A DNA stretch of 64,000 nt, from assembly GCF_004402215.1 (NCBI RefSeq), contig NZ_SOEZ01000057.1:29385-93384 (forward strand), read 5' to 3'. Position numbers and translations under genes: made by a program. Shown piece by piece: positions 45,970-53,690 of this stretch. The DNA comes from Cryobacterium tagatosivorans (GTDB lineage Bacteria; Actinomycetota; Actinomycetes; Actinomycetales; Microbacteriaceae). Every line of letters begins with the position of its first letter. Position 1 is the first letter of the stretch. A model generated the notes under the pieces. It was not told where the DNA came from. It saw nothing but the letters and a program-made list of their open reading frames with translations, and ran no database searches.

Positions 45970-46661
45970 ACATCCTGGCCAAGGCGTGGTTCTGGGCGCT
46001 CGACTATGCCTATGTCGGCATCCGGCAGTTGGATGCCGGCCCGTCGCGGGCTGCCCTTGCGCGGTATCGATCGGGCGATTCCGCCCCGGTCGTGCTGCTG
46101 CCCGGGATCTACGAGACCTGGCGGTTCCTGCGGCCGCTGGCGGACGCGCTGCACGGCAGCGGCCACCCGGTGCACGCGATCCGGGGACTGGGGCGCAATC
46201 GGCGGCCGGTCGCCGACGGCGCTCGGATCGCCGCGGAGTACCTCTCCCAGGAAGACCTGCACGGCGTGATCCTCGTCGCCCACAGCAAGGGCGGCCTGAT
46301 CGGAAAGTACCTGATGATGTCCGCCGCAGGCCGGGAGCGGATCGATCGGATGGTCGCGATCGCGACGCCGTTCTCCGGGTCGTCCCTGGCGAAATACACG
46401 GTGCTCCCCAGCCTGCGCGCGCTCTCACCGACCGACCCGATGGTGCGCCTCCTCGTGGACGAGCAGTTCGTGAACGCCCGGATCACCTCCGTCTACGGGG
46501 CGTTCGACCCGCATATCCCGGACGGTTGCAGCCTGCCCGGAGCCACGAACATCGCCCTGGCCGCCTCCGGCCACTTCCGGATCATCGGCGATCGGGGGCT
46601 GATCACGGCCGTCAGCGCCGCGTGCGGCGGCGACGGAAAAGTAGGATCGCCTCATGAGTGA
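45966..46661 (+). CDS. Lipase-like alpha/beta hydrolase
   Basis: A 231-residue protein of the triacylglycerol-lipase-like group: VVLLPGIYETWRFLRPLADAL (oxyanion region), the nucleophile elbow LVAHSKGGLIGKYLM (AHSKG) and a late His in ASGHFRIIGDRG. An Asp at about FDPHIPDG could be the acid. It overlaps the preceding hydrolase by 4 bp and the following DUF1345 gene by 8 bp, so the three are co-translated. Confidence 0.87.
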   Translation: MNILAKAWFWALDYAYVGIRQLDAGPSRAALARYRSGDSAPVVLLPGIYETWRFLRPLADALHGSGHPVHAIRGLGRNRRPVADGARIAAEYLSQEDLHGVILVAHSKGGLIGKYLMMSAAGRERIDRMVAIATPFSGSSLAKYTVLPSLRALSPTDPMVRLLVDEQFVNARITSVYGAFDPHIPDGCSLPGATNIALAASGHFRIIGDRGLITAVSAACGGDGKVGSPHE

Positions 46662-47313
46662 ACTCCGCAACGGACCCGGGGGTCTCCCCGGACCCGTGAA
46701 GATCCACCATTCCACGACGCGCTTCGCCGTCATGCTCCTGGTCGGACTGACGGCGGGCATCCTCACCGGGATGCGGGGCGAATGGGTACCGGCCGTCATC
46801 GTCGGCTGGGCTGCGGCCTGCGTCACCTACCTGCTCTGGGTCTGGCTCACCGTGTGGCGGATGGATGCGTCGACGACGGCCAGCCACTCGACACGCGAGG
46901 ACCCGGGGCGCGCGATTTCCGACCTTCTCGTCGTGATCGCCAGCCTCGCCAGCCTGGGCGCCCCCGTCTCCCTGCTGATCGAGGCGCGGGCATCGGAGCG
47001 GATCACCATCGCGATGCTGGCGGTGATGAGCGTGGCCCTGTCGTGGGGACTGATCCACACTCTCTTCACCCTGCGGTATGCGTCCCTGTACTATTCCGGA
47101 CCGGACGGGGGCGTGGATTTCAACCAGGCCGAAGCGCCGAACTACGGGGACTTCGCCTACCTCGCGTTCACCCTCGGGATGACGTTCCAGGTGTCGGACA
47201 CCACCCTGCAGACACACGGGATTCGCATGGCGGCGCTGCGCCACGCGCTCCTCTCGTACCTCTTCGGCACGATCATCCTGGCGACGCTGATCAACCTCGT
47301 CGCCGGGCTGTAG
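46654..47313 (+). CDS. DUF1345 membrane protein
   Basis: A 219-residue integral membrane protein with about five helices. The characteristic DUF1345 region SWGLIHTLFTLRYASLYYSG followed by DFNQAEAPNYGDFAYLAFTLGMTFQVSDT is intact. Function is unknown for the family. It closes the hydrolase row, its ATG lying 8 bp inside the preceding gene. Only 39 bp separate its stop from that of the convergent DUF6766 gene. Confidence 0.9.
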   Translation: MSELRNGPGGLPGPVKIHHSTTRFAVMLLVGLTAGILTGMRGEWVPAVIVGWAAACVTYLLWVWLTVWRMDASTTASHSTREDPGRAISDLLVVIASLASLGAPVSLLIEARASERITIAMLAVMSVALSWGLIHTLFTLRYASLYYSGPDGGVDFNQAEAPNYGDFAYLAFTLGMTFQVSDTTLQTHGIRMAALRHALLSYLFGTIILATLINLVAGL

Positions 47314-47352
47314 GCCGGGCACCTGACAGACCGCCTCGGCCGCCACCCGGGT

Positions 47353-48024
47353 TCACCCTTCGACCGCCGATTCCGCGTGCGGTGCCCCGACCGGCTTCGA
47401 TTCCGGCGACCCGCGCTGGCGCAAGTAGATCGACAGAACAACCATGCTGCCCACCGCCAGGAACTCCGACTGCCAGTTCTGCAGCGTGCGATTCCAGAAG
47501 TCGGCCGACACGATGTAGTCCGGCCAGGTCACGGGCGACTGAAGGTGCGCGCGCTGTTCTTCGTTGTAGGCGACGACTCCCGTGAAGGATTGGGCCGCCC
47601 AGGAGAGCACAAAGATGGCACCCATGACGAGCAGAAGGGAATTCGAATAGATCCGGAGCCGCCAGCCGTGCTTCCGAGCCCAGGACGGCGAATTCGGGGG
47701 CGCGAACTCCCCCACCAGTTGCTCAGCGTCGGACCCGGGACCTTCCTCACCTGGCTGCTTTGACTCGGGCGACCCCCGCTGTACCAGCCAGGTCGTGGCG
47801 AGAATGAACAGGAAGAACTGGAGGAACTCCGACTGCCAGTTTTCGGAGACGTCCACGGCGAACGCGGAGGACGTGAGGTAGTGCCCGAGCGACACGGTTG
47901 CCAGGCCAAGGGCGGCCTGCTCCTCGTTGAAGAGCGCCAGCCCGGTCAGTGCCTGACCGATCAGGGCGAGGACGAATATGACGCCAAAGAAGATGCTGAG
48001 GCCGTGATTCCGCAGGGCGCGCAT
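47353..48024 (-). CDS. DUF6766-type membrane protein with an internal duplication
   Basis: A 223-residue protein with four predicted helices in two similar halves: each half has an NEEQ motif, an NWQSEFL motif and a helix ending in QRGSPESK. The N-terminal helix is LSIFFGVIFVLALIGQALTG. The QRGSPESK endings are typical of a family of unknown function seen in actinobacteria and others. ATG 48024 is preferred over TTG 48057. A very small gene ends just upstream. Confidence 0.85.
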   Translation of the reverse strand: MRALRNHGLSIFFGVIFVLALIGQALTGLALFNEEQAALGLATVSLGHYLTSSAFAVDVSENWQSEFLQFFLFILATTWLVQRGSPESKQPGEEGPGSDAEQLVGEFAPPNSPSWARKHGWRLRIYSNSLLLVMGAIFVLSWAAQSFTGVVAYNEEQRAHLQSPVTWPDYIVSADFWNRTLQNWQSEFLAVGSMVVLSIYLRQRGSPESKPVGAPHAESAVEG

Positions 48025-48037
48025 CAGCAGAGGCCCG

Positions 48038-48121
48038 TCATCGCCCGAGCAGCGCAATGACGAGCATGTAGGCCAGCCCGCCGCCGATCACGGTGAGCCA
48101 ACCGGTGAACACGGTACGCAC
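48038..48121 (-). CDS. Very small hydrophobic protein (27 residues)
   Basis: A 27-codon frame reading VRTVFTGWLTVIGGGLAYM then LVIALLGR and TGA, one membrane helix with basic ends. It begins GTG 48121 (GTG 48112 also possible) and stops 13 bp before the DUF6766 start, so it could lead that transcript. No Shine-Dalgarno is obvious. Similar tiny proteins occur near potassium-transport and envelope genes in actinobacteria, but I cannot assign it. Confidence 0.45.
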   Translation of the reverse strand: MRTVFTGWLTVIGGGLAYMLVIALLGR

Positions 48122-48228
48122 GCTAGCCCGATTTCGTTACGTGAGCAGGAGGCCGCAACGAGCGAGGAAACTGGACTGCCGGATTCATACCGGTAATCTA
48201 GCCCGAGCCGGGCAGGAGCGCCCGGGGT

Positions 48229-48393
48229 CTAGCTGCGGATGACCCGGGTCGGGATGGCCAGGGCGAGCGCGACGCAGAGGATTCCGGCGAAGAAGATCGG
48301 CAGCTGGAACGCGGTTACCGCGAAAGCGAGCCCGAACAGCCAGAGACCGAGGACGAAGACGGCCATCGCGACGATGAAGGCGACGACATGCAT
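48229..48393 (-). CDS. Small membrane protein (54 residues)
   Basis: A 54-residue protein made of two hydrophobic helices: MHVVAFIVAMAVFVLGLWLF and ITRV-bounded FFAGILCVALALAIP. The start ATG (48393) is preceded by AAAGGA at the ideal 6-nt spacing, and the stop is TAG. It is too short for normal ORF filters but has all the marks of a gene. It lies between DUF6328 and the DUF6766 group, in the same direction. Function unknown. Confidence 0.75.
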   Translation of the reverse strand: MHVVAFIVAMAVFVLGLWLFGLAFAVTAFQLPIFFAGILCVALALAIPTRVIRS

Positions 48394-48455
48394 GGGTGGT
48401 CCTTTCGATGCGGTGCCCGCCAGTCTCGCCGGGCCGATGATTTGAGCGTACCGGG

Positions 48456-48941
48456 TCAGGGGCCGTCGGGCCGAACCGAACGCGGCACAATCAACCAGAT
48501 CAACAGGGTGAGCGCCAGGACGGCGGCAGCCGCGATGAGTCCGGCCGCGCGCCCGAGCACGACATCGAAGATGAGCAGGGTCGTCCCGGTGAGCACGATT
48601 GCAACCCCGGCCAGCGTGATGCGCACGAGCGCACTGCCGATCTTCACGATCTGGGCCATCGCGTGGCGCCGGAACAGCATGCGGTGAAGGCTGACCGGGC
48701 CGAGGCCGACCGCGGTCGTGACCGCCGCGACAGTCACCAGCGCCAGGTAGACCGCGATCTGGTAGCCGTCGAGTTCCGTGAAGCGCGGCTGGAAGGCGAC
48801 GGCCAGCAGGAATCCACCGAGGATTTGCGTGCCCGTTTGCGTGACGCGCAGCTCCTGCAGCAAGGAATCCCAGTTACGGTCGAGACGCTCGGCGGAGGTC
48901 TCCCTGCGGTCGTCGGCCTGCGCCGCCGGCTGTTCGCTCAT
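48456..48941 (-). CDS. DUF6328 membrane protein
   Basis: A 161-residue protein with a soluble N-terminus (RLDRNWDSLLQELRVTQTGTQILGGFLLAVAFQPRF) running into four hydrophobic helices. The WDSLLQELRVTQTGTQIL...FQPRF block is the family mark. Function unknown. It overlaps the SRAP stop codon by one base (TGATG), so the two are co-translated. Confidence 0.88.
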   Translation of the reverse strand: MSEQPAAQADDRRETSAERLDRNWDSLLQELRVTQTGTQILGGFLLAVAFQPRFTELDGYQIAVYLALVTVAAVTTAVGLGPVSLHRMLFRRHAMAQIVKIGSALVRITLAGVAIVLTGTTLLIFDVVLGRAAGLIAAAAVLALTLLIWLIVPRSVRPDGP

Positions 48942-49681
48942 CAGCGGGGCTCCCCGGACCCACCGACCACTCGCTCGCGGCCCACCGGTTCGGTGAGTTC
49001 GGGCCCGTTGGCGGCGCCGGCCAGGGGGGCGACCTCATAGAAACGCAGCCCGGCGGCCACCGGCCGCGAGGCCGCCACTGCGGCGTCGACCAGGCCCTGG
49101 TCACCTATGGTGTGCGGATCGAGCCACTGGTCCCACCACTCCTCCGGGAGCACGACCGGAGTGCGGTCGTGAATCTCGGCGAGGCCGCCCTGGGCGTCAG
49201 AGGTGAGGACCGTGGCCGTGAGGACCCAGCGCGTGGGATCGTCACCGGGCAGCGCGGGATTGCGCCACCAGGAATACAGGCCCGCGAAGGCCAGGGGCAG
49301 GCCGTCGTCGGAGTGCACGAAATAGGGAGTCTTGGTCTTGCCCGCCGTGTGCCACTCGTAGTAGCCCGCGGCCGGGATGAGCGCCCGCTTCGACGCCACT
49401 GAGCTCTTGTACGAGGCCTTCTCCGCGGCTTCTTCCGCCCGGGCGTTGAAGGTGGGGTAGCCGGACGTGAGCTGCTTCGAGAACGACGGCACGAGAGACC
49501 ACCGGGCCGACTCCAGCCTGCGCACGACCGGGCCGTCTTTCACCGACTCGAGCACGATCGGTATCTGCTCGGTGGGTTTGACGTTCCACGAGGGTTCGGG
49601 GATGTTCTCCCCCACATGCTCGACGTCGAACATGGCGGCGAGGTCCTCCGCCGTATCGGTGATGATGAATCGGCCACACAT
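48941..49681 (-). CDS. SRAP/HMCES-family abasic-site DNA-protein crosslink protein
   Basis: A 246-residue SRAP (YedK/HMCES) protein that caps abasic sites in single-stranded DNA by a thiazolidine link through Cys2. MCGRFIITDTAEDLA gives the catalytic Cys after Met removal; the active-site Asn is in PSWNVKPTEQIP, the Glu in PAAGYYEWH and the His in EIHDRTPVVLPEEWWDQWL. Slightly long for the family because of a C-terminal extension. ATG lies 6 nt after TAGCCT. Co-translated with DUF6328. Confidence 0.95.
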   Translation of the reverse strand: MCGRFIITDTAEDLAAMFDVEHVGENIPEPSWNVKPTEQIPIVLESVKDGPVVRRLESARWSLVPSFSKQLTSGYPTFNARAEEAAEKASYKSSVASKRALIPAAGYYEWHTAGKTKTPYFVHSDDGLPLAFAGLYSWWRNPALPGDDPTRWVLTATVLTSDAQGGLAEIHDRTPVVLPEEWWDQWLDPHTIGDQGLVDAAVAASRPVAAGLRFYEVAPLAGAANGPELTEPVGRERVVGGSGEPR

Positions 49682-49687
49682 ACCGAC

Positions 49688-49693
49688 AGGCTA
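49688..49693 (-). promoter_or_regulatory. Leaderless -10 element TAGCCT for the SRAP gene
   Basis: TAGCCT precedes the ATG at 49681 by 6 nt. Confidence 0.45.
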
Positions 49694-49808
49694 TCGCGAG
49701 CCCCCGACTTTCCGGCGGTCAACGGGGCACTGGTGAAACAGCACGTGTGGAGTGACAATTAATCCGTAAGCGCGCTCGGTGGGCCGGGCGCAGAAGAGAT
49801 GAACCTTC

Positions 49809-50666
49809 ATGAACATCTGGCAAATCATCATCCTGGTGATCGTCGTCATCCTCATCATCGTGTTCCTGGTCGCCTCCGTTCGGGTCGTGAAGCAGTACGA
49901 GCGCGGTGTCGTGCTGCGGTTTGGGCGGCTGAGGGCCACCAAGGAACCCGGCCTGCGATTCATCATTCCCTTCGTCGACGTCATGCACCGGGTCGCGCTG
50001 CGAATCGTGACCCTGCCGATCCAGTCCCAGGGCATCATCACCCGCGACAACGTGAGTGTGGGCGTGTCGGCGGTGGCCTACTACCGCGTGATCGATCCGG
50101 TGAAGTCCGTGGTCGCGATCGAGAGCGTGGGCGCCGCAATCGACCAGATCGCCCAGACCACGCTCCGAAAGGTCATCGGCCAGCACTCCCTCGATGAGAC
50201 CCTGGCAGAGACGAGCACCCTGAACGTCAACATCCGCGAGATTCTCGACGCGCTGACTCTTGACTGGGGCGTGGAGGTCACCCTGGTAGAACTCAAGGAC
50301 ATCCTGCTGCCGGATTCGATGAAACGGGCCATGGCCAGGCAGGCGGAGGCCGAGCGCGAGAAGCGGGCGAAGATCATCAACGCGGAGGGCGAATCGTTGG
50401 CGGCCGCAGCCCTCGGACAGGCGTCCGACACCATGATGGAGCATCCGCTGGCACTGCAACTGCGCAACCTGCAGAGCCTTGTCGAGATCGGCGTCGACCA
50501 GAACACCGTCGTCGTCTTCCCTGCTCCGCTGATGAGCATGATCGGCGAACTCAGCAGCTTCCTGGCCAGGGAGACTGCAGCTGCCGGCGCGGCCGCTGCG
50601 GTCGGTGCGACCGAGTCGGCCCAGCCGCCGCTGACCGGGCCGTCGAAGATCCCGGAGAGCGCCTGA
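49809..50666 (+). CDS. Second SPFH/Band 7 stomatin-like protein
   Basis: A 285-residue stomatin-like protein: an N-terminal membrane helix (QIIILVIVVILIIVFLVASV), SPFH domain (YERGVVLRFGRLRATKEPGL, TRDNVSVGVSAVAYYRV, AETSTLNVNIREILD) and a coiled coil (RQAEAEREKRAKIINAEGE). It is closer to classic stomatin than the protein at 12496-13434 and has no NfeD neighbour. AGAAGAGA precedes the ATG. Its Ala-rich tail is unstructured. Confidence 0.92.
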   Translation: MNIWQIIILVIVVILIIVFLVASVRVVKQYERGVVLRFGRLRATKEPGLRFIIPFVDVMHRVALRIVTLPIQSQGIITRDNVSVGVSAVAYYRVIDPVKSVVAIESVGAAIDQIAQTTLRKVIGQHSLDETLAETSTLNVNIREILDALTLDWGVEVTLVELKDILLPDSMKRAMARQAEAEREKRAKIINAEGESLAAAALGQASDTMMEHPLALQLRNLQSLVEIGVDQNTVVVFPAPLMSMIGELSSFLARETAAAGAAAAVGATESAQPPLTGPSKIPESA

Positions 50667-50732
50667 CCGGCGGCCCCTCGGAACGCGGCGCGAGACACCC
50701 GCCCGCCTGCGGGGATCGACTCGAATCTCGGC

Positions 50733-50738
50733 TAACGT
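50733..50738 (+). promoter_or_regulatory. Leaderless -10 element TAACGT for the DUF3097 gene
   Basis: TAACGT is followed by 7 nt and two consecutive ATG codons at 50746. Confidence 0.4.
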
Positions 50739-50745
50739 CGATCGG

Positions 50746-51585
50746 ATGATGAACGAACGATACGGCTCCGACGTGCTCTCCCCCGGCTGGCGCGACGCGG
50801 GGCGCACGGTGATCCCCACCCGGGAAGCCGTCCGCGACCTGGTGGTCGAGGAGGCCACGACCGGGTTCTGCGGTGCCGTGATTCGCATCGAGAAGAAGAT
50901 CGTCACGCTCGAGGACCGCAACGGCAAGCTCCGGCTCTTCCCGCTCGGCGCCGGGTTCCTGATCGACGGCGAGCCGGTCGTGCTTGTCGTCCCCGCGGCG
51001 AAAGCACCCACGACGCGGGCCCGGACCGCATCCGGCTCCATGGCCGTCAAAGACGCCCCCGCGCGCGTTGCCCGGGCCAGTCGCATCTTCGTGGAAGGGC
51101 GCCACGACGCGGAACTGGTCGAAAAGGTCTGGGGCGCGGACCTTCGGATCGAGGGCGTCGTCGTCGAATACATCGAGGGCGTGGACAACCTCGAAGAGCT
51201 CCTGGCCGAGTTCCGCCCGGGTCCCGGCCGCAAGGTGGGCGTACTGGTGGACCACCTCGTCGCCGGCTCCAAGGAGAGCCGGATCGCGGAGGCGGTGGCC
51301 AGGGGGCCGCACGGCCGCAACGTCCTCGTGGTCGGACATCCGTACGTCGACGTCTGGCAGTCGGTCAAACCCGAACGGCTCGGCCTGGCCGCCTGGCCCC
51401 AGGTGCCGCGCTCGGTGGAGTGGAAGCACGGCATTTGCGCCGCGCTCGGCTGGCCGCACGAGGACCAGGCCGACATAGCCCGGGCCTGGCAGCGGATTCT
51501 CGGACGAGTGCGGTCCTTCGCCGATCTGGAACCCCAGCTGCTCGGCCGAGTCGAGCAGCTCATCGACTTCGTCACCGTTGACTGA
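50746..51585 (+). CDS. DUF3097 protein (Toprim-like)
   Basis: A 279-residue protein of the actinobacterial DUF3097 family. The core (residues about 115-240) has the acidic Toprim-like pattern IFVEGRHDAELVEKVWG with a later VGVLVDHLVAGSKESRIA and VEWKHGICAALGWPHED. The N-terminal part contains GAVIRIEKKIVTLEDRNGK, probably a small beta domain. Function is not known; a role on nucleic acids is inferred from the Toprim resemblance. Confidence 0.88.
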   Translation: MMNERYGSDVLSPGWRDAGRTVIPTREAVRDLVVEEATTGFCGAVIRIEKKIVTLEDRNGKLRLFPLGAGFLIDGEPVVLVVPAAKAPTTRARTASGSMAVKDAPARVARASRIFVEGRHDAELVEKVWGADLRIEGVVVEYIEGVDNLEELLAEFRPGPGRKVGVLVDHLVAGSKESRIAEAVARGPHGRNVLVVGHPYVDVWQSVKPERLGLAAWPQVPRSVEWKHGICAALGWPHEDQADIARAWQRILGRVRSFADLEPQLLGRVEQLIDFVTVD

Positions 51586-51849
51586 GACCGTTGACCGACG
51601 CCGTCGGCGGGGTCCGCGGTCCCTGCCCGGCAGCTGATCATGACGGCGCGACACAGATTTCTGGACGGATACGGCACGAACTCAGCATTGTGGGCTAGTG
51701 TTGTGTCAGTAGTTGTAGTGCTTGCACGTCTTAAAATCGCATCGGCCTCGGTTGATGCGCGCTATTCCTTAAGGAAGCGGACGACGAATACCGCGACGAA
51801 CGGGCCCGACAGTCGGGTCCGATCTAAACACTCCTGGAGGAGTTTCAAA
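51586..51849 (+). promoter_or_regulatory. Promoter region and long leader of cspA
   Basis: The 264 bp before cspA are AT-richer than surrounding DNA. A TAAAAT (51732-51737) is the best -10, giving a leader of about 110 nt, but no good -35 pairs with it. The leader contains the palindrome TTCCTTAAGGAA (51765-51776) and a GC-rich hairpin GGGCCCGA/TCGGGTCC (about 51804-51821), then GGAGGAG close to the ATG. Long structured leaders are typical of cold-shock genes controlled after transcription. No gene is seen. Confidence 0.45.
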
Positions 51850-52053
51850 ATGGCAACAGGTACCGTGAAATGGTTCAACGCTGAAAAGGGCTTCGGCTTC
51901 ATCGCTCCCGACGACGGAAGCGCCGACGTGTTCGCGCACTACTCCGCGATCGCTTCGAACGGCTACAAGTCGCTCGACGAGAACCAGAAGGTCGAGTTCG
52001 AGGTAACCCAGGGCCCCAAGGGTCCCCAGGCCGAGAACATCCGCGCCCTCTAA
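51850..52053 (+). CDS. Cold-shock protein (CspA family)
   Basis: A 67-residue single-domain nucleic-acid-binding protein with both RNA-binding motifs, KGFGFI and VFAHYSAI, in the sequence starting [20 protein letters not shown]. It acts as an RNA chaperone. GGAGGAG stands at 51835-51841, and a long leader precedes it. A perfect terminator hairpin follows at 52081. Length and sequence are standard for the family. Confidence 0.97.
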   Translation: MATGTVKWFNAEKGFGFIAPDDGSADVFAHYSAIASNGYKSLDENQKVEFEVTQGPKGPQAENIRAL

Positions 52054-52080
52054 ATAGCGCAACTGCTCAATCCGAGCTTC

Positions 52081-52112
52081 GACAACGCCCCCACCTCGGT
52101 GGGGGCGTTGTC
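52081..52112. terminator. Perfect terminator hairpin after cspA
   Basis: Fifteen-bp arms GACAACGCCCCCACC (52081-52095) and 52098-52112 are exactly complementary around TC. It lies 27 bp after the cspA stop and just before the convergent deaminase stop (52116), so it can serve both genes. There is no T-run. Confidence 0.85.
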
Positions 52113-52115
52113 TCG

Positions 52116-52610
52116 TTAACCCCGGCATGTCGTTCTGCGCCCGCCTGCTCCGGGGGCCGCATCTGACGTGACGTAACCTGCTCCGGTCTGTTCGTTCAGC
52201 GGTTCGGGCCAGTCGTGGGCGGGCAGGAGCTCCCCCAGCGTGCGGGACCCCGTTTCGCCCAGGATGACCTGGGTGTCGAGATTGCCCGGGTCGACCCGGC
52301 GGATGAACTCCCGGCATCGACCGCAGGGCGGCAGAACGTACAGCCGACCCGCCTGGTCACGCCAGACCGCGACGATGGCGCGAATGCGGTACTCACCGGC
52401 CGTGACCATGGCCGCGATGGCGCGGTGTTCGGCGCAGAAACCGGTGCCTGAGCCGGAGTCAATGCAGACGCCGAGGTAGCGGTTGCCGCGATCGATGACG
52501 AGCGCCGCGCCGACATCGCCGAAGAGCCGGTCGCCCACGGCACGCGGATTCAGCGCGCATTGAGCCGCGGTGATGAGTTCTCGATTCGACACGGTTACCC
52601 GCCCGAGCAT
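52116..52610 (-). CDS. Cytidine deaminase-family protein
   Basis: A 164-residue zinc deaminase of the cytidine/blasticidin-S deaminase group. The catalytic motifs are FCAEHRAIAAM (Cys, proton-shuttle Glu) and PPCGRCREFIR (two Cys). It is longer than Cdd (about 130) with a C-terminal tail (PAHDWPEPLNEQ), which recalls deaminases related to blasticidin deaminase. Substrate not certain. The start is unclear: ATG 52610, GTG 52595 and GTG 52628 are in frame; none has a strong ribosome-binding site. Confidence 0.85.
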   Translation of the reverse strand: MLGRVTVSNRELITAAQCALNPRAVGDRLFGDVGAALVIDRGNRYLGVCIDSGSGTGFCAEHRAIAAMVTAGEYRIRAIVAVWRDQAGRLYVLPPCGRCREFIRRVDPGNLDTQVILGETGSRTLGELLPAHDWPEPLNEQTGAGYVTSDAAPGAGGRRTTCRG

Positions 52611-52649
52611 AGCCCCCGGGCGACCCACCGGGCCTGTCCGTTGGCCCGT

Positions 52650-53360
52650 TCACTCCTCGCAAGCTGGGCCGTCGGCCGGGTTGATTTCTTTCCGGAGTCC
52701 GGCGCTGATCGCGGTGCCGATGAGGGTCTCCGGCTCTGTCACGTAGGTGTGCCCGGTCGGGGTGGTCCAGGTCAGGGTTCCCGTTCCGTCGGTGGCCTGG
52801 CTGACCTTCCAGCCGGCCTCGTGCTTCAGGGCGTGGCTGGCTGGGCACAGGTGGGCGAGGTTGTTGTGGTCGGTCCGCCCGCCGAACGCCCAGTCGAGGC
52901 CGTGGTCGATGTCGGAGCGGCTGGCCGCCCGGCTGCACCCGGGGTGCCGGCAGGTGCCGTCGCGCACCTGCAGCATCGTGCGGAGCGAGCCGGGGATCGT
53001 GTACCGGTCCCGGCCGACCGAAAGCACCGCGCCGGTCTCCGGGTGGGTCAGTATCCGCACGCAGCTCGGGCACTTCGCCGCCAGCGCCCGGGCCGTGTCC
53101 GGATCGATCGGCCCGTACCCGTCCAGGTTGCCCGGCTCCTCCGTGACACCGAGGAGGGTGAGCATCGGGACCGTGACGAGCAGGTTCGGCCGCAACCCGC
53201 CGGCGGTCTCGGTGCAGCCGGCCCCGGTCCAACCGGCCTCTCCGCAGCCGGTATCCAGGAGCAGGTCCCGGAACACGTCCGCCCGCAACTGGGTGAGCGT
53301 GCGCGGCTCCTCCGGCCCCTGTAATTTGATCGCCCGGTCGGTGACCTGGTTGTAGTCACC
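52650..53360 (-). pseudogene. C-terminal half of a DUF222/HNH endonuclease gene
   Basis: The frame encodes AIKLQGPEEPRTLTQLRADV, a segment of the DUF222 domain, then the HNH part (CRHPGCSRAASRSDIDHGLD, NLAHLCPASHALKHEAGW) and the normal end. Full-length proteins of this family have about 400-500 residues; the N-terminal half is missing. At its 5' side the sequence passes directly, in another frame, into a truncated TMEM175-like gene, so a deletion joined the two. TTG 53288 could still start translation, but the product would lack most of DUF222. Confidence 0.85.
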
Positions 53361-53671
53361 GGGACCTGGGCGAAACCGGTTTCATCGGTCCACCGGGTGG
53401 TGAACGGGAACAGTGACAGCCAGAACAGCAGGTGCAGGTTCGCCCACAGGATGGAGCCGTTGACCGTGCCGGCGAGCTGGATCAGGTGGTGATGGTTGTT
53501 CCAGTAGATGCCGACGTAGACGAAGCTGAGCAGGTAGCTGAGGAACGTCGGCAGCACGGTGAGGAGAGCATGCCAGTCCGGCTCTTCGGGAACCCGGAGT
53601 TCGAGCACCATGATCGTGATGATGATGGCCAGCACCGCGTCGCTGAAGGCCTCGAGCCGGTTCTTGTTCAT
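53358..53671 (-). pseudogene. Truncated TMEM175-like (DUF1211) potassium channel gene
   Basis: The start MNKNRLEAFSDAVLAIIIT carries the RxxxFSD signature of bacterial TMEM175 K+ channels, and about three membrane helices follow (VLPTFLSYLLSFVYVGIYW, ILWANLHLLFWLSLFPF). After WTDETGFAQVPV (codon about 104) the frame runs into the HNH remnant read out of frame and stops at 53048. Bacterial members have about 200 residues and six helices, so the second half is lost. The usual start context is intact, so a truncated product may be made. Confidence 0.85.
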
Positions 53672-53690
53672 CGGTGAAGCTCCTGTGGAT

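Noticed and set aside
49688..49711. PafBC/RecA-NDp-type promoter before the SRAP gene
   Set aside because: AAGTCGGGGG with TAGCCT resembles TTGTCRGTGG-N8-TANNNT, but the key TGTC is AGTC and the spacing is 7, so the match is too weak.
51703..51737. PafBC/RecA-NDp-type promoter before cspA
   Set aside because: GTGTCAGTAG fits eight of ten upstream positions, but no TANNNT lies at the required 8-nt distance.
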